Assembly: GCF_003148625.1 (NCBI RefSeq)
Contig: NZ_QGGO01000011.1
Coordinates: 110,585 to 174,584 of the forward strand
Origin: Arcicella aurantiaca
GTDB taxonomy: Bacteria; Bacteroidota; Bacteroidia; Cytophagales; Spirosomataceae
Reading direction: 5' to 3'
DNA: 64,000 nucleotides
The notes under the pieces were generated by a model that did no database searches, was not told where the DNA came from, and saw only the letters and a list, made by a program, of their open reading frames with translations. Position numbers and translations under genes: made by a program. This document shows, piece after piece, positions 42,949-51,804 of the stretch (position 1 is the stretch's first letter; each line of letters begins with the position of its first letter).

Positions 42949-44667
42949 TCAGTGATTCTGAATTTTATACTTTGTGGGGTAGTAAATGAAATGATTATTA
43001 TTTTTTTGTAAAATTCCAATTGTGTAATCATTCGCAGGCATGGCGTCTGTCATAATGGTAGTATAAAAACCATTGTTAAAATATTGCCCTGTTTTTAGTA
43101 GATTTTTCTTCTTGTTTTTGAGGTGGGTTGTTGCCCAAACGAATAGATTTTGCTTTGATTTAAAAATCAAAAATACGTCGCCTGTATATGGTAAATTACT
43201 ATTTTGAAGATGATAAATTGGACGATAATTTGAGCCTGCAATACTGAAGGTAACGGATGAATCTTTTTGAATATTAATTGGAATATCTAAGGCATTTGGA
43301 GCGGTTAAATTATCAAGATTCTTAATAGCGGAACTCAATGGGCTTTCAGGAAATACACTTATACTATCTTTAAATGATTGCTTTAAAATATCTGAAATAT
43401 TAGCATTAAAAGATTTATCATTGACCAATGAAATACCATTGTGTTGATAATTAACGGCGTCAGCTTCTTGAATATCTCTTTGATAGGAAAGTGCCTCTAA
43501 TTTGGTGTACCAAGCAAAGCAATTATACATAATCCCGAATCCTAAGAAAATAATTCCCAAAATTTCAGTTACTTTTTTAGGACTAATTACTAAAATTGAA
43601 AGATATAATAACATTAAAGTAATCACGGAATTGTGCAAATATCTATTTGGAAACCCTGCTTCGATTGAACTCCAAGAACGACTTAATGCTACTAATCCAG
43701 AAGTAATTGTAAAAAAGGCAAATATGGCTAAAATAAATAATTTTTCTCTCGAAATTTCAGTGCCAGATTTTAATTTTTTTTTCTTGAAAAATATACTCCA
43801 AAGAAAATTGAAATTTAAGATAAAGAGTGAGCCGAAAATTATTAATCCAGTTAAAATAGCGATATAAAGTCCTAAATTCGATTTGAAAAACTCTCGTAAG
43901 AAACTGCCCCAAAATCCTCCAAAACAACCAATTAATTGCAATGGATTGCTTAAGCTTCCTATAATATTTGAGTTTTGAGCTGTGTAGTATCCTAAAAAAT
44001 AAGCAACGCTTATTATCAATATCAATAAGCACCAAATGATTAATTCCTTATACCTTTCTTGAATAAATAACAATACTGCTACAACTCCCAAAGCAAATAA
44101 TCCATTGCCATGCGTAAAGGTGAGTATTAAAGCAAAAATAATAGAAATCCAGAAGTGTTTGGGAGAAAAATAAACGATACTATAAAATAAAAGCATCGAC
44201 CAGAAAATATTTCCTACTTGCTGTAATATTGAAATTGTCCAATAAAAATTTTGATAAGAAGATGGTTGGAAAATGAATAATACAATTGGAAGAGCATACC
44301 AAATGGGTAAGTTGATTTTCTTTATTATTTTGTAGAAAAAAACAAAAATGCCAAGATAATAAAGAGCAGAAAGTGCATTCAAAATTTTCCAATCGATATG
44401 TCCTTGAATGTAATAATCTAAAAGAACTATCAGTCGTGGAAATACAATTCTGTGTTCATTGTGCAGATTCCAAAGAGCTTTAAGTTTTTCGGAAATACTT
44501 AATGAATTATCTTGAGTAAGTGTAACATATCTCAGTAAGTGAAAGTCATCTTCAAAAAAGAAATTATAGGCAAAATGATAGCAAGCAATATAAAATAAAC
44601 CAATTATTATAACAATTGCTATACCTGATAAAACGTTTAGATATGAGTTAAGTTTAGTGTGTGTCAT
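42949..44667 (-). CDS. Polytopic membrane protein, possible GT-C glycosyltransferase (paralogue 2)
   Basis: A 572-residue protein with about ten to eleven membrane helices and a soluble C-terminal region. The first loop has FFEDDFHLLRYV, then HNEHRIVFPRLIVLLDYYIQGHID; a later block is FTHGNGLFALGVVAVLLFIQERYKELIIW. These match the equivalents in the 603-residue protein at 7283-9094 (QDDWVLL, NQHRFGFERIVF, SGNGLSIWPIGFAILLLQNRKKELLVW). The acidic pair in the first loop resembles GT-C enzymes. No glycan genes surround it. A TAGTTTTG box on the minus strand at 44714-44707 may be its promoter. No substrate can be named. Confidence 0.65.
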   Translation of the reverse strand: MTHTKLNSYLNVLSGIAIVIIIGLFYIACYHFAYNFFFEDDFHLLRYVTLTQDNSLSISEKLKALWNLHNEHRIVFPRLIVLLDYYIQGHIDWKILNALSALYYLGIFVFFYKIIKKINLPIWYALPIVLFIFQPSSYQNFYWTISILQQVGNIFWSMLLFYSIVYFSPKHFWISIIFALILTFTHGNGLFALGVVAVLLFIQERYKELIIWCLLILIISVAYFLGYYTAQNSNIIGSLSNPLQLIGCFGGFWGSFLREFFKSNLGLYIAILTGLIIFGSLFILNFNFLWSIFFKKKKLKSGTEISREKLFILAIFAFFTITSGLVALSRSWSSIEAGFPNRYLHNSVITLMLLYLSILVISPKKVTEILGIIFLGFGIMYNCFAWYTKLEALSYQRDIQEADAVNYQHNGISLVNDKSFNANISDILKQSFKDSISVFPESPLSSAIKNLDNLTAPNALDIPINIQKDSSVTFSIAGSNYRPIYHLQNSNLPYTGDVFLIFKSKQNLFVWATTHLKNKKKNLLKTGQYFNNGFYTTIMTDAMPANDYTIGILQKNNNHFIYYPTKYKIQNH

Positions 44668-44767
44668 TATACAATTTAACCAATTTTGTAGCGAAACTTC
44701 AGACTACAAAACTAATTGATAGGGAGAATTTGATAACTTAAAAATGGGCTAATTTATTTAACGGAGT

Positions 44768-45400
44768 TTATTTGGTGGCTTCTATGATAATTAAAAGCTC
44801 TGAAATCATCATCGCAGTTGCTCCCCAAACAGTATGTTCTTGAATATTATAAAAAGGTGCATCTACTTCTACTCCTCTGACATTTAGTGTTTTACGACTA
44901 ATGATTTGAGGGTTTGTGATTTCTGATAATGGAATTTCAACTACTTTATCGACTTCTCTTGGGTCTGGATAAAAATCTGGTTTATGATTGATATAACCAA
45001 TTACGGGTTGAACATAAAAGTTTGATGGAGGAATGAATAACTTAGTCAATTGTCCCAAAACTTTTACATCGGTGAGCCTTACGCCAATTTCTTCTTGGGC
45101 TTCTCTCATGGCGGTTCTTATCAAATTTTCATCTTCTTTTTCGGCTCTTCCTCCAGGAAATGCCATTTGCCCACCATGAACTCCATCATATTCGGGGCGG
45201 AGGATTAATGGCAAAAATATCTGATTTTCTGAGGGATAAAATAATATAAGCACAGCACTTTCACGTGTCCTTTCGTTTGGAGAGGGCATTTTAAATTTTA
45301 ACCTCGACTCTGATGCCATTTTTTCATGGGCTACTCTTCCGGGAAGCGGCTCTTTAAGTCGGGCGGTTAGTTTTTCTATAAATGAGTTAAAGTGCTTCAT
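44768..45400 (-). CDS. CoA-pyrophosphatase-type Nudix hydrolase
   Basis: A 210-residue Nudix enzyme that probably cleaves coenzyme A or its derivatives into 4'-phosphopantetheine and 3',5'-ADP. The CoA-specific upstream motif GGQMAFPGG precedes a Nudix box GRAEKEDENLIRTAMREAQEEIG (about 82-104), whose E-x-x-E-E is intact. The family mark LILRPEYDGVHGGQ is present. The C-terminus has a short hydrophobic helix (MISELLIIIEATK). The gene stands alone between the membrane protein gene and the COG2509 flavoprotein gene. Confidence 0.88.
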   Translation of the reverse strand: MKHFNSFIEKLTARLKEPLPGRVAHEKMASESRLKFKMPSPNERTRESAVLILFYPSENQIFLPLILRPEYDGVHGGQMAFPGGRAEKEDENLIRTAMREAQEEIGVRLTDVKVLGQLTKLFIPPSNFYVQPVIGYINHKPDFYPDPREVDKVVEIPLSEITNPQIISRKTLNVRGVEVDAPFYNIQEHTVWGATAMMISELLIIIEATK

Positions 45401-45453
45401 ACATTCAAACGGTTAAGTTTTTCTTTTAGGTAAACTCCCTAAAAAATCATACC

Positions 45454-47022
45454 TCAACAATAAAATTCTACTAATTTTTCGGCACAACGTTCGCCATCCA
45501 TTGCTGCTGACATGATGCCACCTGCATAACCTGCTCCTTCACCACATGGAAAAAGGCGTTTTACCTCAAGGTGTTCTAAACTATCTCTGTCTCTTGGTAT
45601 TCTTACAGGCGACGACGTTCTGCTCTCGATACCAATTATTTGAGCTTGATTTGAAGAATAATTTCTCATTTTTTGCCCAAATTGTTTCAAGCCATCTTGT
45701 AATGGTCTTGCGATGAAATCAGGCAAAACCGCACTCATATCCGAAGAAAGTAATCCGGGTTGATACGAAGTTTCTAATAAATTTCTTGAAACTTTATTCT
45801 TGATAAAATCATCAACCAATTGAGCAGGAGCCGTTTGTCCACCGCCTGCCATTCTGCAAGCTTTTTGTTCTAATTCCTTTTGTAATTGTAAACCTGCTAA
45901 TGCTCCAAACTGTTTATAAGGTTGTAAATCTACCTCATTGATGGCTACTACCATGCCCGAATTGGCAAATTTAGAATCTCTACGAGAAGGTGACATTCCA
46001 TTTACTACCAATTCTCCGGGAGCTGTTGCGGAAGGAACAATAAAACCACCTGGACACATACAAAATGAGAAAACGCCTCTTTGAATACCTTTGAAAAATG
46101 TTTGTCCAACCAAACTATATGATGCGGCAGGTAAATATTTACCTCTCTCTGGACGATGATATTGTAACGAATCAATCAAATTTTGTTGATGTTCAATCCG
46201 AACACCCATTGCATAAGGTTTTGCTTCAATCAATACATCTCGTTTTTGGCATAATTCAAAAATATCTCTTGCCGAATGTCCAGTAGCTAAAATAACTCCT
46301 AAGCCTGATATTTCATCACCATTTTCTAAGATAACACCTTTAATTTCTTTATTTTGAAGAATAAAATCGGTCACTTTTGTATTAAAATGTACTTCTCCAC
46401 CTGCCGATAAAATACTCTCTCGTAATTCAGCAACTAATTGAGGTAATTTATTTGTCCCAATATGAGGATGGGCATCTACTAAAATTTCTTCTGTTGCTCC
46501 ATGAGCTACAAATATTTCTTGCACTCGACGAATATCGCCACGTTTTTTACTTCTGGTATATAATTTACCGTCGGAATACGTACCTGCACCGCCTTCGCCA
46601 AAACAATAATTTGATTCTGGATTGACGATATGGTCTTTATTGATGGCAGCTAAATCTCTTCTTCTTGTTCTAACATCTTTCCCCCGTTCAATTAAAATTG
46701 GTTTTACCCCCAATTCAATTAAACGTAATGCTGCAAATAAACCCGCTGGTCCAGCCCCAACAATAATGGCTTGTTTTGCCTTTGATACATCTTGATAGTT
46801 TTTCTGAAAAGCAATTACTGGAGTTGGCGTTTCATCGACAAATACTTCTGCCGATACATTTACCTTAACTTGTCGCCCACGTGCATCTATTGACCGTTTT
46901 AATGGACGAATGAAGGCAGGAGCTTCTTCCGTTAAACTAAGAAGTTTGTGAATGTGTTGCTTGAAATTTTGTTGGTCAAAAGCAATTTCGGGTTCTAAAA
47001 CGAGCGATAATTCTTTGTGCAT
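45454..47022 (-). CDS. COG2509-type FAD-dependent dehydrogenase
   Basis: A protein of about 522 residues. An N-terminal domain (about 1-85) precedes the dinucleotide-binding motif IIVGAGPAGLFAALRL, and the family-specific NYCFGEGGAGTYSDGKLYTR follows. DAHPHIGTNKLP, VILATGHSARDIFE, and the C-terminal GEGAGYAGGIMSAAMDGERCAE complete the fold. The enzyme is cytosolic and its reaction is unknown. The frame is open for ten more codons, but those lie in REP-like element 3, so the ATG at 47022 is taken as the start. The repeat ends five bases before this ATG. Confidence 0.9.
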   Translation of the reverse strand: MHKELSLVLEPEIAFDQQNFKQHIHKLLSLTEEAPAFIRPLKRSIDARGRQVKVNVSAEVFVDETPTPVIAFQKNYQDVSKAKQAIIVGAGPAGLFAALRLIELGVKPILIERGKDVRTRRRDLAAINKDHIVNPESNYCFGEGGAGTYSDGKLYTRSKKRGDIRRVQEIFVAHGATEEILVDAHPHIGTNKLPQLVAELRESILSAGGEVHFNTKVTDFILQNKEIKGVILENGDEISGLGVILATGHSARDIFELCQKRDVLIEAKPYAMGVRIEHQQNLIDSLQYHRPERGKYLPAASYSLVGQTFFKGIQRGVFSFCMCPGGFIVPSATAPGELVVNGMSPSRRDSKFANSGMVVAINEVDLQPYKQFGALAGLQLQKELEQKACRMAGGGQTAPAQLVDDFIKNKVSRNLLETSYQPGLLSSDMSAVLPDFIARPLQDGLKQFGQKMRNYSSNQAQIIGIESRTSSPVRIPRDRDSLEHLEVKRLFPCGEGAGYAGGIMSAAMDGERCAEKLVEFYC

Positions 47023-47027
47023 AATGA

Positions 47028-47084
47028 GTAACACAGACTTTAGTCTGTACAAAAATTAAATAAACAGACTAAAGTCTGTGTTAC
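47028..47084. repeat. REP-like inverted element 3 (GTAAC...GTTAC)
   Basis: Two 21-base arms, GTAACACAGACTTTAGTCTG(T) and its exact inverse (ACAGACTAAAGTCTGTG ending GTTAC), around a 15-base spacer. It is a clean copy of the type at 18487. It fills the gap between the lipoprotein gene and the COG2509 gene. Confidence 0.9.
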
Positions 47085-47089
47085 TAAAA

Positions 47090-47533
47090 CTATTTCAATG
47101 GTAAGAAAACCATATTTACAGGGATTTCTGTATTATTGTATTTTATATTATTTCTCAAAATCATTTTTTGTTTTGATAACTCAATCACGCCAAATGTTCC
47201 TTTGAAACCTTGAATATTGATGTCTAATTTTGTATCACTTTCAGAAAGCCCCCAAGTACCATAAGCAGCAGGTTGTTTTGAGATTTTGTCGTAAGAACGA
47301 ACAGTGCCAGTGTTTTCAAAAATATAAGTTAACTGATTAATAAATTTGGCATCACCAGCAAACAAAGCAGGGTCAATAGGTGTATTATCAGCAGTTGTAA
47401 AACCGTCAACCACCCATTCCGTTGATTTTATGGCTTCGGTTTTGTTAACGGCTGGGTCAGTAGAGGAATCTTTAGCACATGAAAAAATACCAAGACTTAG
47501 TATGAGAATAATTAATAATTTCGTGCGTGTCAT
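47090..47533 (-). CDS. Small lipoprotein, possible lipocalin-like fold
   Basis: A 147-residue lipoprotein. The signal ends in a lipobox IFSC with Cys19, followed by a Ser/Asp/Thr-rich linker. The rest is beta-rich: ALNSTEWVVDGF-like strand, YIFENTGTVRSYDK, YGTWGLSESDTKLDINIQG and VIELSKQKMILRNN. This resembles small lipocalin-like lipoproteins common in Bacteroidota. It lies next to REP-like element 3 and is divergent from the T9SS gene at 47635. No function can be given. Confidence 0.75.
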   Translation of the reverse strand: MTRTKLLIILILSLGIFSCAKDSSTDPAVNKTEAIKSTEWVVDGFTTADNTPIDPALFAGDAKFINQLTYIFENTGTVRSYDKISKQPAAYGTWGLSESDTKLDINIQGFKGTFGVIELSKQKMILRNNIKYNNTEIPVNMVFLPLK

Positions 47534-47634
47534 TTCGTTATGGAGTTATAATATCGAGCTATAAAATTATCCGATTTTCATTAAATCGTCGGATAATTAA
47601 CATTTAATACAAATTTAAAAACTTTAATTGATGA

Positions 47635-49266
47635 ATGTTTGACATTTATCCAGTAAACGTGATAAAAAAGGGTTTTATTTTTTTATTTTTTGTTCTAACT
47701 AATCAAGTTTGGGGACAAACGGACTGTCAAACAGCCTTTCCTTATACTCGTTCAACAAAAAATGGAGTCGTCAATTGGCAACAATTTCCTGAATTTTCTC
47801 TACCTTTTAAAGTGGTTTATAATGGGCCAAGATTTGGAGATTCATTACAATTACCCCTAAAACATGGTTTTTCACATTTGGCAAATTTTAATCGCCACGA
47901 TGGAAACTTACCTGTAAAAAATAGAGCAATTTTATGGGGCGGAGTTGCCAGTTTAGTAGGTCAACCATGGTACGAAATTGAAAGTCCTTGGGCGAATGAT
48001 TTAGGAAAATACCAAGAAAAATGGAATGCTGAAATGCGTGCAATGGCAGGAATGTTTACAGATACGCAAGGCAAGGCAATGCCTAATTTAGATATTTTAC
48101 TCTTGGATGTAGAAAGGGAAATTCCAACAGATGCGGCTATTCGTTTTTTGAAAGCAGATACAACTTTGCCAGCCAAATATCGGAAATTATCAGATATTGA
48201 TTTTACAGAACGTTATAAAATTGATTTAGGAAAATTGTATGCTGAGCCAATTAAGTATTTGAAAGCAAATGGAATACCTACCACTACTAATTTCGCTTCA
48301 TATTCTGATGCACCTGTGAAAAATTCTGAATTTCCACTTAATTACACTTGGCAAGAATGGCAAACTTCTGACAAGGTTTTAAATTATTATATGGTGGATT
48401 CTGTCAGCAAAAAAGTAGGAGGGGAGTTTTATAAACAAAATACTTTTTTAGCACCTTCTGCCTATTTTTGTTATGAATACAGTTTGCTAAAAGAATATCC
48501 AAATATTGCTTATCAACTGTTTCAAATTGAGGCAAATGTGGCAAGAAGCGAAAAAGAAATTATGCTTTTTCAATGGCTTACTTACAATAAATGCCAAGCT
48601 AATTCTACTTATCGTTATAACACAAATATCAAAGATTATTTAATTGAAGCTCAGGCTATTTTTCCTTTTTTCTCAGGTGCAAAAGGTGTTTGGCTTTGGG
48701 AGAATCCAATTACGCCCGACTCGCTCAATTATTCATCTTATGAAACTTATGTAAATTCATTGTATCGTCTTTCTCAGTTCAAAGATTTCTTTATTGGCAA
48801 TCACCGTTTAGTTATTCCAAAATCGGCATATCAGCATTTTCAAGACCGTGACCCTGTTTGGCGTGGCGTTGTGAAAGGAAATGAGATTCTCATTGCTGCT
48901 ATCAACGAATTTGCCAATGATAATGAAACCACAGATTTATTAGTGAGTTATGGCGGATGGTCGCAAAAAATTCAATTGAAAGGGAAGCAAACGTTTTTGT
49001 GCAAATTCCCTTTGCCCGACTTACAAACCAATTATTTACTCTATCCAAATCCTTCAAGAGGAACTTTTATATTTGAATTTTTTGGGGATAATTTCTTGAC
49101 AGGAAACTTGAAAATTGTAGATATTTTTGGAAGAGAAGTATTAAATCAAAATTTGACAGGAAATAGCAGAAAACAATCGTTTGATTTGAAATTGACTTCT
49201 GGAAGCTATTTTTTAAATTATGTGGAGGGCGAAAAAGTTATTATGAAGAAGATTATTATTGAGTAG
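47635..49266 (+). CDS. T9SS-secreted protein of unknown function
   Basis: A 543-residue secreted protein. A signal peptide (KKGFIFLFFVLTNQVWGQ) and a Por sorting domain at the end (LLYPNPSRGTFIFEFFG and IVDIFGREVLNQNL) place it on the cell surface or outside. The body (about 30-440) has WQQFPEFSLPFKVVYNGPRFGDSL, ILLLDVEREIPTDAAIRFLK and a FAKGVWLWENPI-type segment, all consistent with a TIM-barrel-like glycosidase fold, but I cannot place it in a family. The start at 47635 lies after an out-of-frame ATG at 47631. It is followed by a bidirectional terminator. Confidence 0.8.
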   Translation: MFDIYPVNVIKKGFIFLFFVLTNQVWGQTDCQTAFPYTRSTKNGVVNWQQFPEFSLPFKVVYNGPRFGDSLQLPLKHGFSHLANFNRHDGNLPVKNRAILWGGVASLVGQPWYEIESPWANDLGKYQEKWNAEMRAMAGMFTDTQGKAMPNLDILLLDVEREIPTDAAIRFLKADTTLPAKYRKLSDIDFTERYKIDLGKLYAEPIKYLKANGIPTTTNFASYSDAPVKNSEFPLNYTWQEWQTSDKVLNYYMVDSVSKKVGGEFYKQNTFLAPSAYFCYEYSLLKEYPNIAYQLFQIEANVARSEKEIMLFQWLTYNKCQANSTYRYNTNIKDYLIEAQAIFPFFSGAKGVWLWENPITPDSLNYSSYETYVNSLYRLSQFKDFFIGNHRLVIPKSAYQHFQDRDPVWRGVVKGNEILIAAINEFANDNETTDLLVSYGGWSQKIQLKGKQTFLCKFPLPDLQTNYLLYPNPSRGTFIFEFFGDNFLTGNLKIVDIFGREVLNQNLTGNSRKQSFDLKLTSGSYFLNYVEGEKVIMKKIIIE

Positions 49267-49274
49267 TTAGAAAA

Positions 49275-49308
49275 ACCTTCCCGAAAGTTCTAAAACTTTC
49301 GGGAAGGT
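49275..49308. terminator. Bidirectional terminator/repeat (CTTCCCGAAAGTT type)
   Basis: 15-base arms ACCTTCCCGAAAGTT / AACTTTCGGGAAGGT around a CTAA loop, between converging genes. A divergent copy with the same core lies at 57822, so it may also be a dispersed repeat. Confidence 0.75.
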
Positions 49309-49327
49309 AAATTAAGTGATTTTTCAA

Positions 49328-50656
49328 TTAATCCTTATTTCTTTTTTCGTAAGAACGACCATACTTTTTCTTCATTTCTGCGGCATGGTTTCTTCTTACA
49401 TTTACTTTCTTATTTTTTTCTGATTTTTCATGGAATGCCTCACCCGCACCTTCTCTTTTTGCTTGTTTTACTTCAATGGCTTTTGTGTAAACCTTTGGAA
49501 TTTCCTCAATGAGCGTTCTTGTTGAAATCTCTAAATTTTCTGGAAGTTCCAAAGTTGGGACTTCATAATTCATGAGTTTTTCAATTTCTGCTAAATATTC
49601 CATTTCACGTTCAATGACAAACGAGATTGCAATACCTTTACGTTCTGCTCTACCAGTACGACCAATTCGGTGAACGTAGTTTTCGGGAGCATTCGGTAAA
49701 TCAAAATTGATAACGTGAGTCACTTCCGAAACATCTAAACCACGAGCGATAACGTCAGTAGCAATTAAAAATCTAATTTTACCTTCTTGAAAATCATTTA
49801 CAGAGGCAAATCTATGATTTTGAGCTTTATTTGAGTGAATTACGCTCATTGAGTCTGCAAATTCTTCGCTCAATTCTTCAAAAACAAGGTCAGCTAAATG
49901 TTTGGTAGAAACAAAAACCAAGACTTTACTCATGTCTGGATTTTCGTTTAAGAGTAATTTTAAGAAATTAATTTTCGTGAAAAAATTAGGAACAGGATAA
50001 TATGATTGAGAAATATTATCTAAAGGAGTTCCAACAGGAGTGGCTTCAATTCTTAATAAATCATTGAAATAATCATCAATTAGAATTTCTACTTCTTGAT
50101 TTAAAGTTGCCGAAAACATCAAATTTTGACGTTTTTGAGGTAAACGGTCGAAAATATTTTTTAATTGAGCCCTAAAACCCAAATTAAGCATCTCATCAAA
50201 TTCGTCGATGACTAACTTTTTAATTCCTTTTGGTTTTAAAACGCCCGTTGCTAATAAATCAACAATTCTTCCCGGTGTTCCGACTAACATATCTAAACCT
50301 TGTGCAACTTCTGCCGCTTGTGGTCTTAGATTAACGCCTCCATATACACCCACAACGGTCAAACTCAAATATTTACTCAATTTTTGCACTTCTTCAACCA
50401 CTTGAATAACCAATTCACGAGTTGGAACAATTATCAGAAACTGAGGATTTTTTTCTTTTGAAAACTTAAATTGACGAAGACATGGTAACAAATAAGCAAA
50501 TGTTTTACCTGTTCCCGTTTGGGCAATACCACAAACATCTCTACCTGACATTACGGCAGAAAATACCTTTTCTTGAATAGGCGTTGGCGATGAAATGCCA
50601 AGGTCTTCAAGAGCGTTCAGAAGTTGTTTGTTGAGATTTAATTCGTTGAAAGTCAT
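49328..50656 (-). CDS. DEAD-box RNA helicase with variant DEFD motif
   Basis: A 442-residue ATP-dependent RNA helicase for RNA unwinding or ribosome assembly. All motifs are present: Q motif GISSPTPIQ, I AQTGTGKT (about 45-52), Ia PTREL, Ib TPGR, II DEFD instead of DEAD, III SAT, V ATDVIARGLD and VI HRIGRTGR. The motif II change keeps both acidic residues and the final D. A basic tail (about 385-442) probably binds RNA. A TACCTTTG box on the minus strand at 50686-50679 suggests a promoter 23 bases upstream of the start. Confidence 0.93.
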   Translation of the reverse strand: MTFNELNLNKQLLNALEDLGISSPTPIQEKVFSAVMSGRDVCGIAQTGTGKTFAYLLPCLRQFKFSKEKNPQFLIIVPTRELVIQVVEEVQKLSKYLSLTVVGVYGGVNLRPQAAEVAQGLDMLVGTPGRIVDLLATGVLKPKGIKKLVIDEFDEMLNLGFRAQLKNIFDRLPQKRQNLMFSATLNQEVEILIDDYFNDLLRIEATPVGTPLDNISQSYYPVPNFFTKINFLKLLLNENPDMSKVLVFVSTKHLADLVFEELSEEFADSMSVIHSNKAQNHRFASVNDFQEGKIRFLIATDVIARGLDVSEVTHVINFDLPNAPENYVHRIGRTGRAERKGIAISFVIEREMEYLAEIEKLMNYEVPTLELPENLEISTRTLIEEIPKVYTKAIEVKQAKREGAGEAFHEKSEKNKKVNVRRNHAAEMKKKYGRSYEKRNKD

Positions 50657-50678
50657 AACTTTTGTAATAATTTTGACA

Positions 50679-50686
50679 CAAAGGTA
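50679..50686 (-). promoter_or_regulatory. Candidate -7 box (TACCTTTG) for the helicase gene
   Basis: Exact TAnnTTTG match on the minus strand, 23 bases before the start. No TTG at the ideal spacing. Confidence 0.35.
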
Positions 50687-50778
50687 CGGCTAAAGATTAG
50701 GAAAGATAAATCGTGAGGCAGATATTTGATTTTTTGCAATAAAAGACCACCAAAAGCATATATTCATTTTGAAAATTT

Positions 50779-51804
50779 ATGAAAAGACGATTTTTACTTA
50801 TAATTTCTCTCATTTTAATACACTTAGGTTGCCAAAAAACTAAACCTAAAGAAATTGATTCAGCTTTTTATTATTGGAAATCGAACTTTCAATTGCTTGA
50901 AAATGAAAAGAATACACTTTCTACTAATGGGGTAAAGAAACTGTACATCAAGTTTTTTGACATTTCGTGGAATAAAGCGAAAAGCAAATTTCAAATGGAT
51001 GCTCCCATTCGTTTTGCTGAAAAATTACCTGATTCTTGTCAAATGATTCCTGTGGTTTTTATCACGAATCAAACCATGAAAAATTTGCCCAAAAATGAAG
51101 TTGATTCGTTAGCTCATTTTATTTTGGAAAAGATTTCAAAATTATCTCCTCAAAAATATAATGAACTACAAATTGATTGCGATTGGACGCTTTCCACAAA
51201 ACAAAAGTATTTTTCTTTGTTAAATTCTCTCAAAAAATCAGGCTTACATTTATCCGCAACCATTCGTTTGCATCAGGTGAAATTTTATGAAAAAACTGGC
51301 ATTCCACCCGTTGAACGTGGTATGTTGATGTGCTATAACATGAGCGATTGGCGAAGTCCGATTACGCTAAATTCTATTTATTCGCCAAAATTATTAACGC
51401 AATACACAGAAAGATTGCAAGAATATCCTTTGGCACTTGATGTAGTAATGCCCATTTTTCATTGGACGGTCGTTTTTAGAAATAACCGTTTTATGTTTTT
51501 TGTGAATAACCTAAGTGCTGAAACTTTGCATAAAAATGAAAATTTTGAGCAAATGCTTAATAAACAGCAGTTTACTGTAAAATCAGATGCTCAATTTCAA
51601 AATATTTCCATTAGAAAAGGCGATGTTTTCAGATGTGAAGATGCTCAATTCGAAGATATTTTGAAGGGTTCACGAAACATTTTAGAAAAAATATCAAACC
51701 AAAAACTTACATTTGCTTTATATCATCTCGACTCCCAAAGTATTTCTTATTACTCAAATGAACAAATTAAAGAACTCCTTCACATTAACAAAACGCTCCG
51801 TTAA
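50779..51804 (+). CDS. Lipoprotein of unknown function (possible TIM-barrel fold)
   Basis: A 341-residue lipoprotein: signal plus lipobox HLGC (Cys18). The body has GVKKLYIKFFDISWNK, QIDCDWTLSTKQKYFSLLNSL, LSATIRLHQVKFY and MLMCYNMSDW, a series of strand-like segments with acidic ends that would suit a glycoside-hydrolase-like barrel; this is an inference. Its last 47 bases overlap the start of the next gene, also a lipoprotein, so the pair is translationally coupled and probably works together at the outer membrane. Confidence 0.75.
   Translation: MKRRFLLIISLILIHLGCQKTKPKEIDSAFYYWKSNFQLLENEKNTLSTNGVKKLYIKFFDISWNKAKSKFQMDAPIRFAEKLPDSCQMIPVVFITNQTMKNLPKNEVDSLAHFILEKISKLSPQKYNELQIDCDWTLSTKQKYFSLLNSLKKSGLHLSATIRLHQVKFYEKTGIPPVERGMLMCYNMSDWRSPITLNSIYSPKLLTQYTERLQEYPLALDVVMPIFHWTVVFRNNRFMFFVNNLSAETLHKNENFEQMLNKQQFTVKSDAQFQNISIRKGDVFRCEDAQFEDILKGSRNILEKISNQKLTFALYHLDSQSISYYSNEQIKELLHINKTLR

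Noticed and set aside
43502..43867. 121-residue plus-strand open frame
   Set aside because: It is antisense to the 572-residue membrane protein gene and has no protein-like features of its own.
47023..47052. Ten-codon N-terminal extension of the COG2509 gene
   Set aside because: The extra codons are the REP-like element read through; the next ATG gives the family start.
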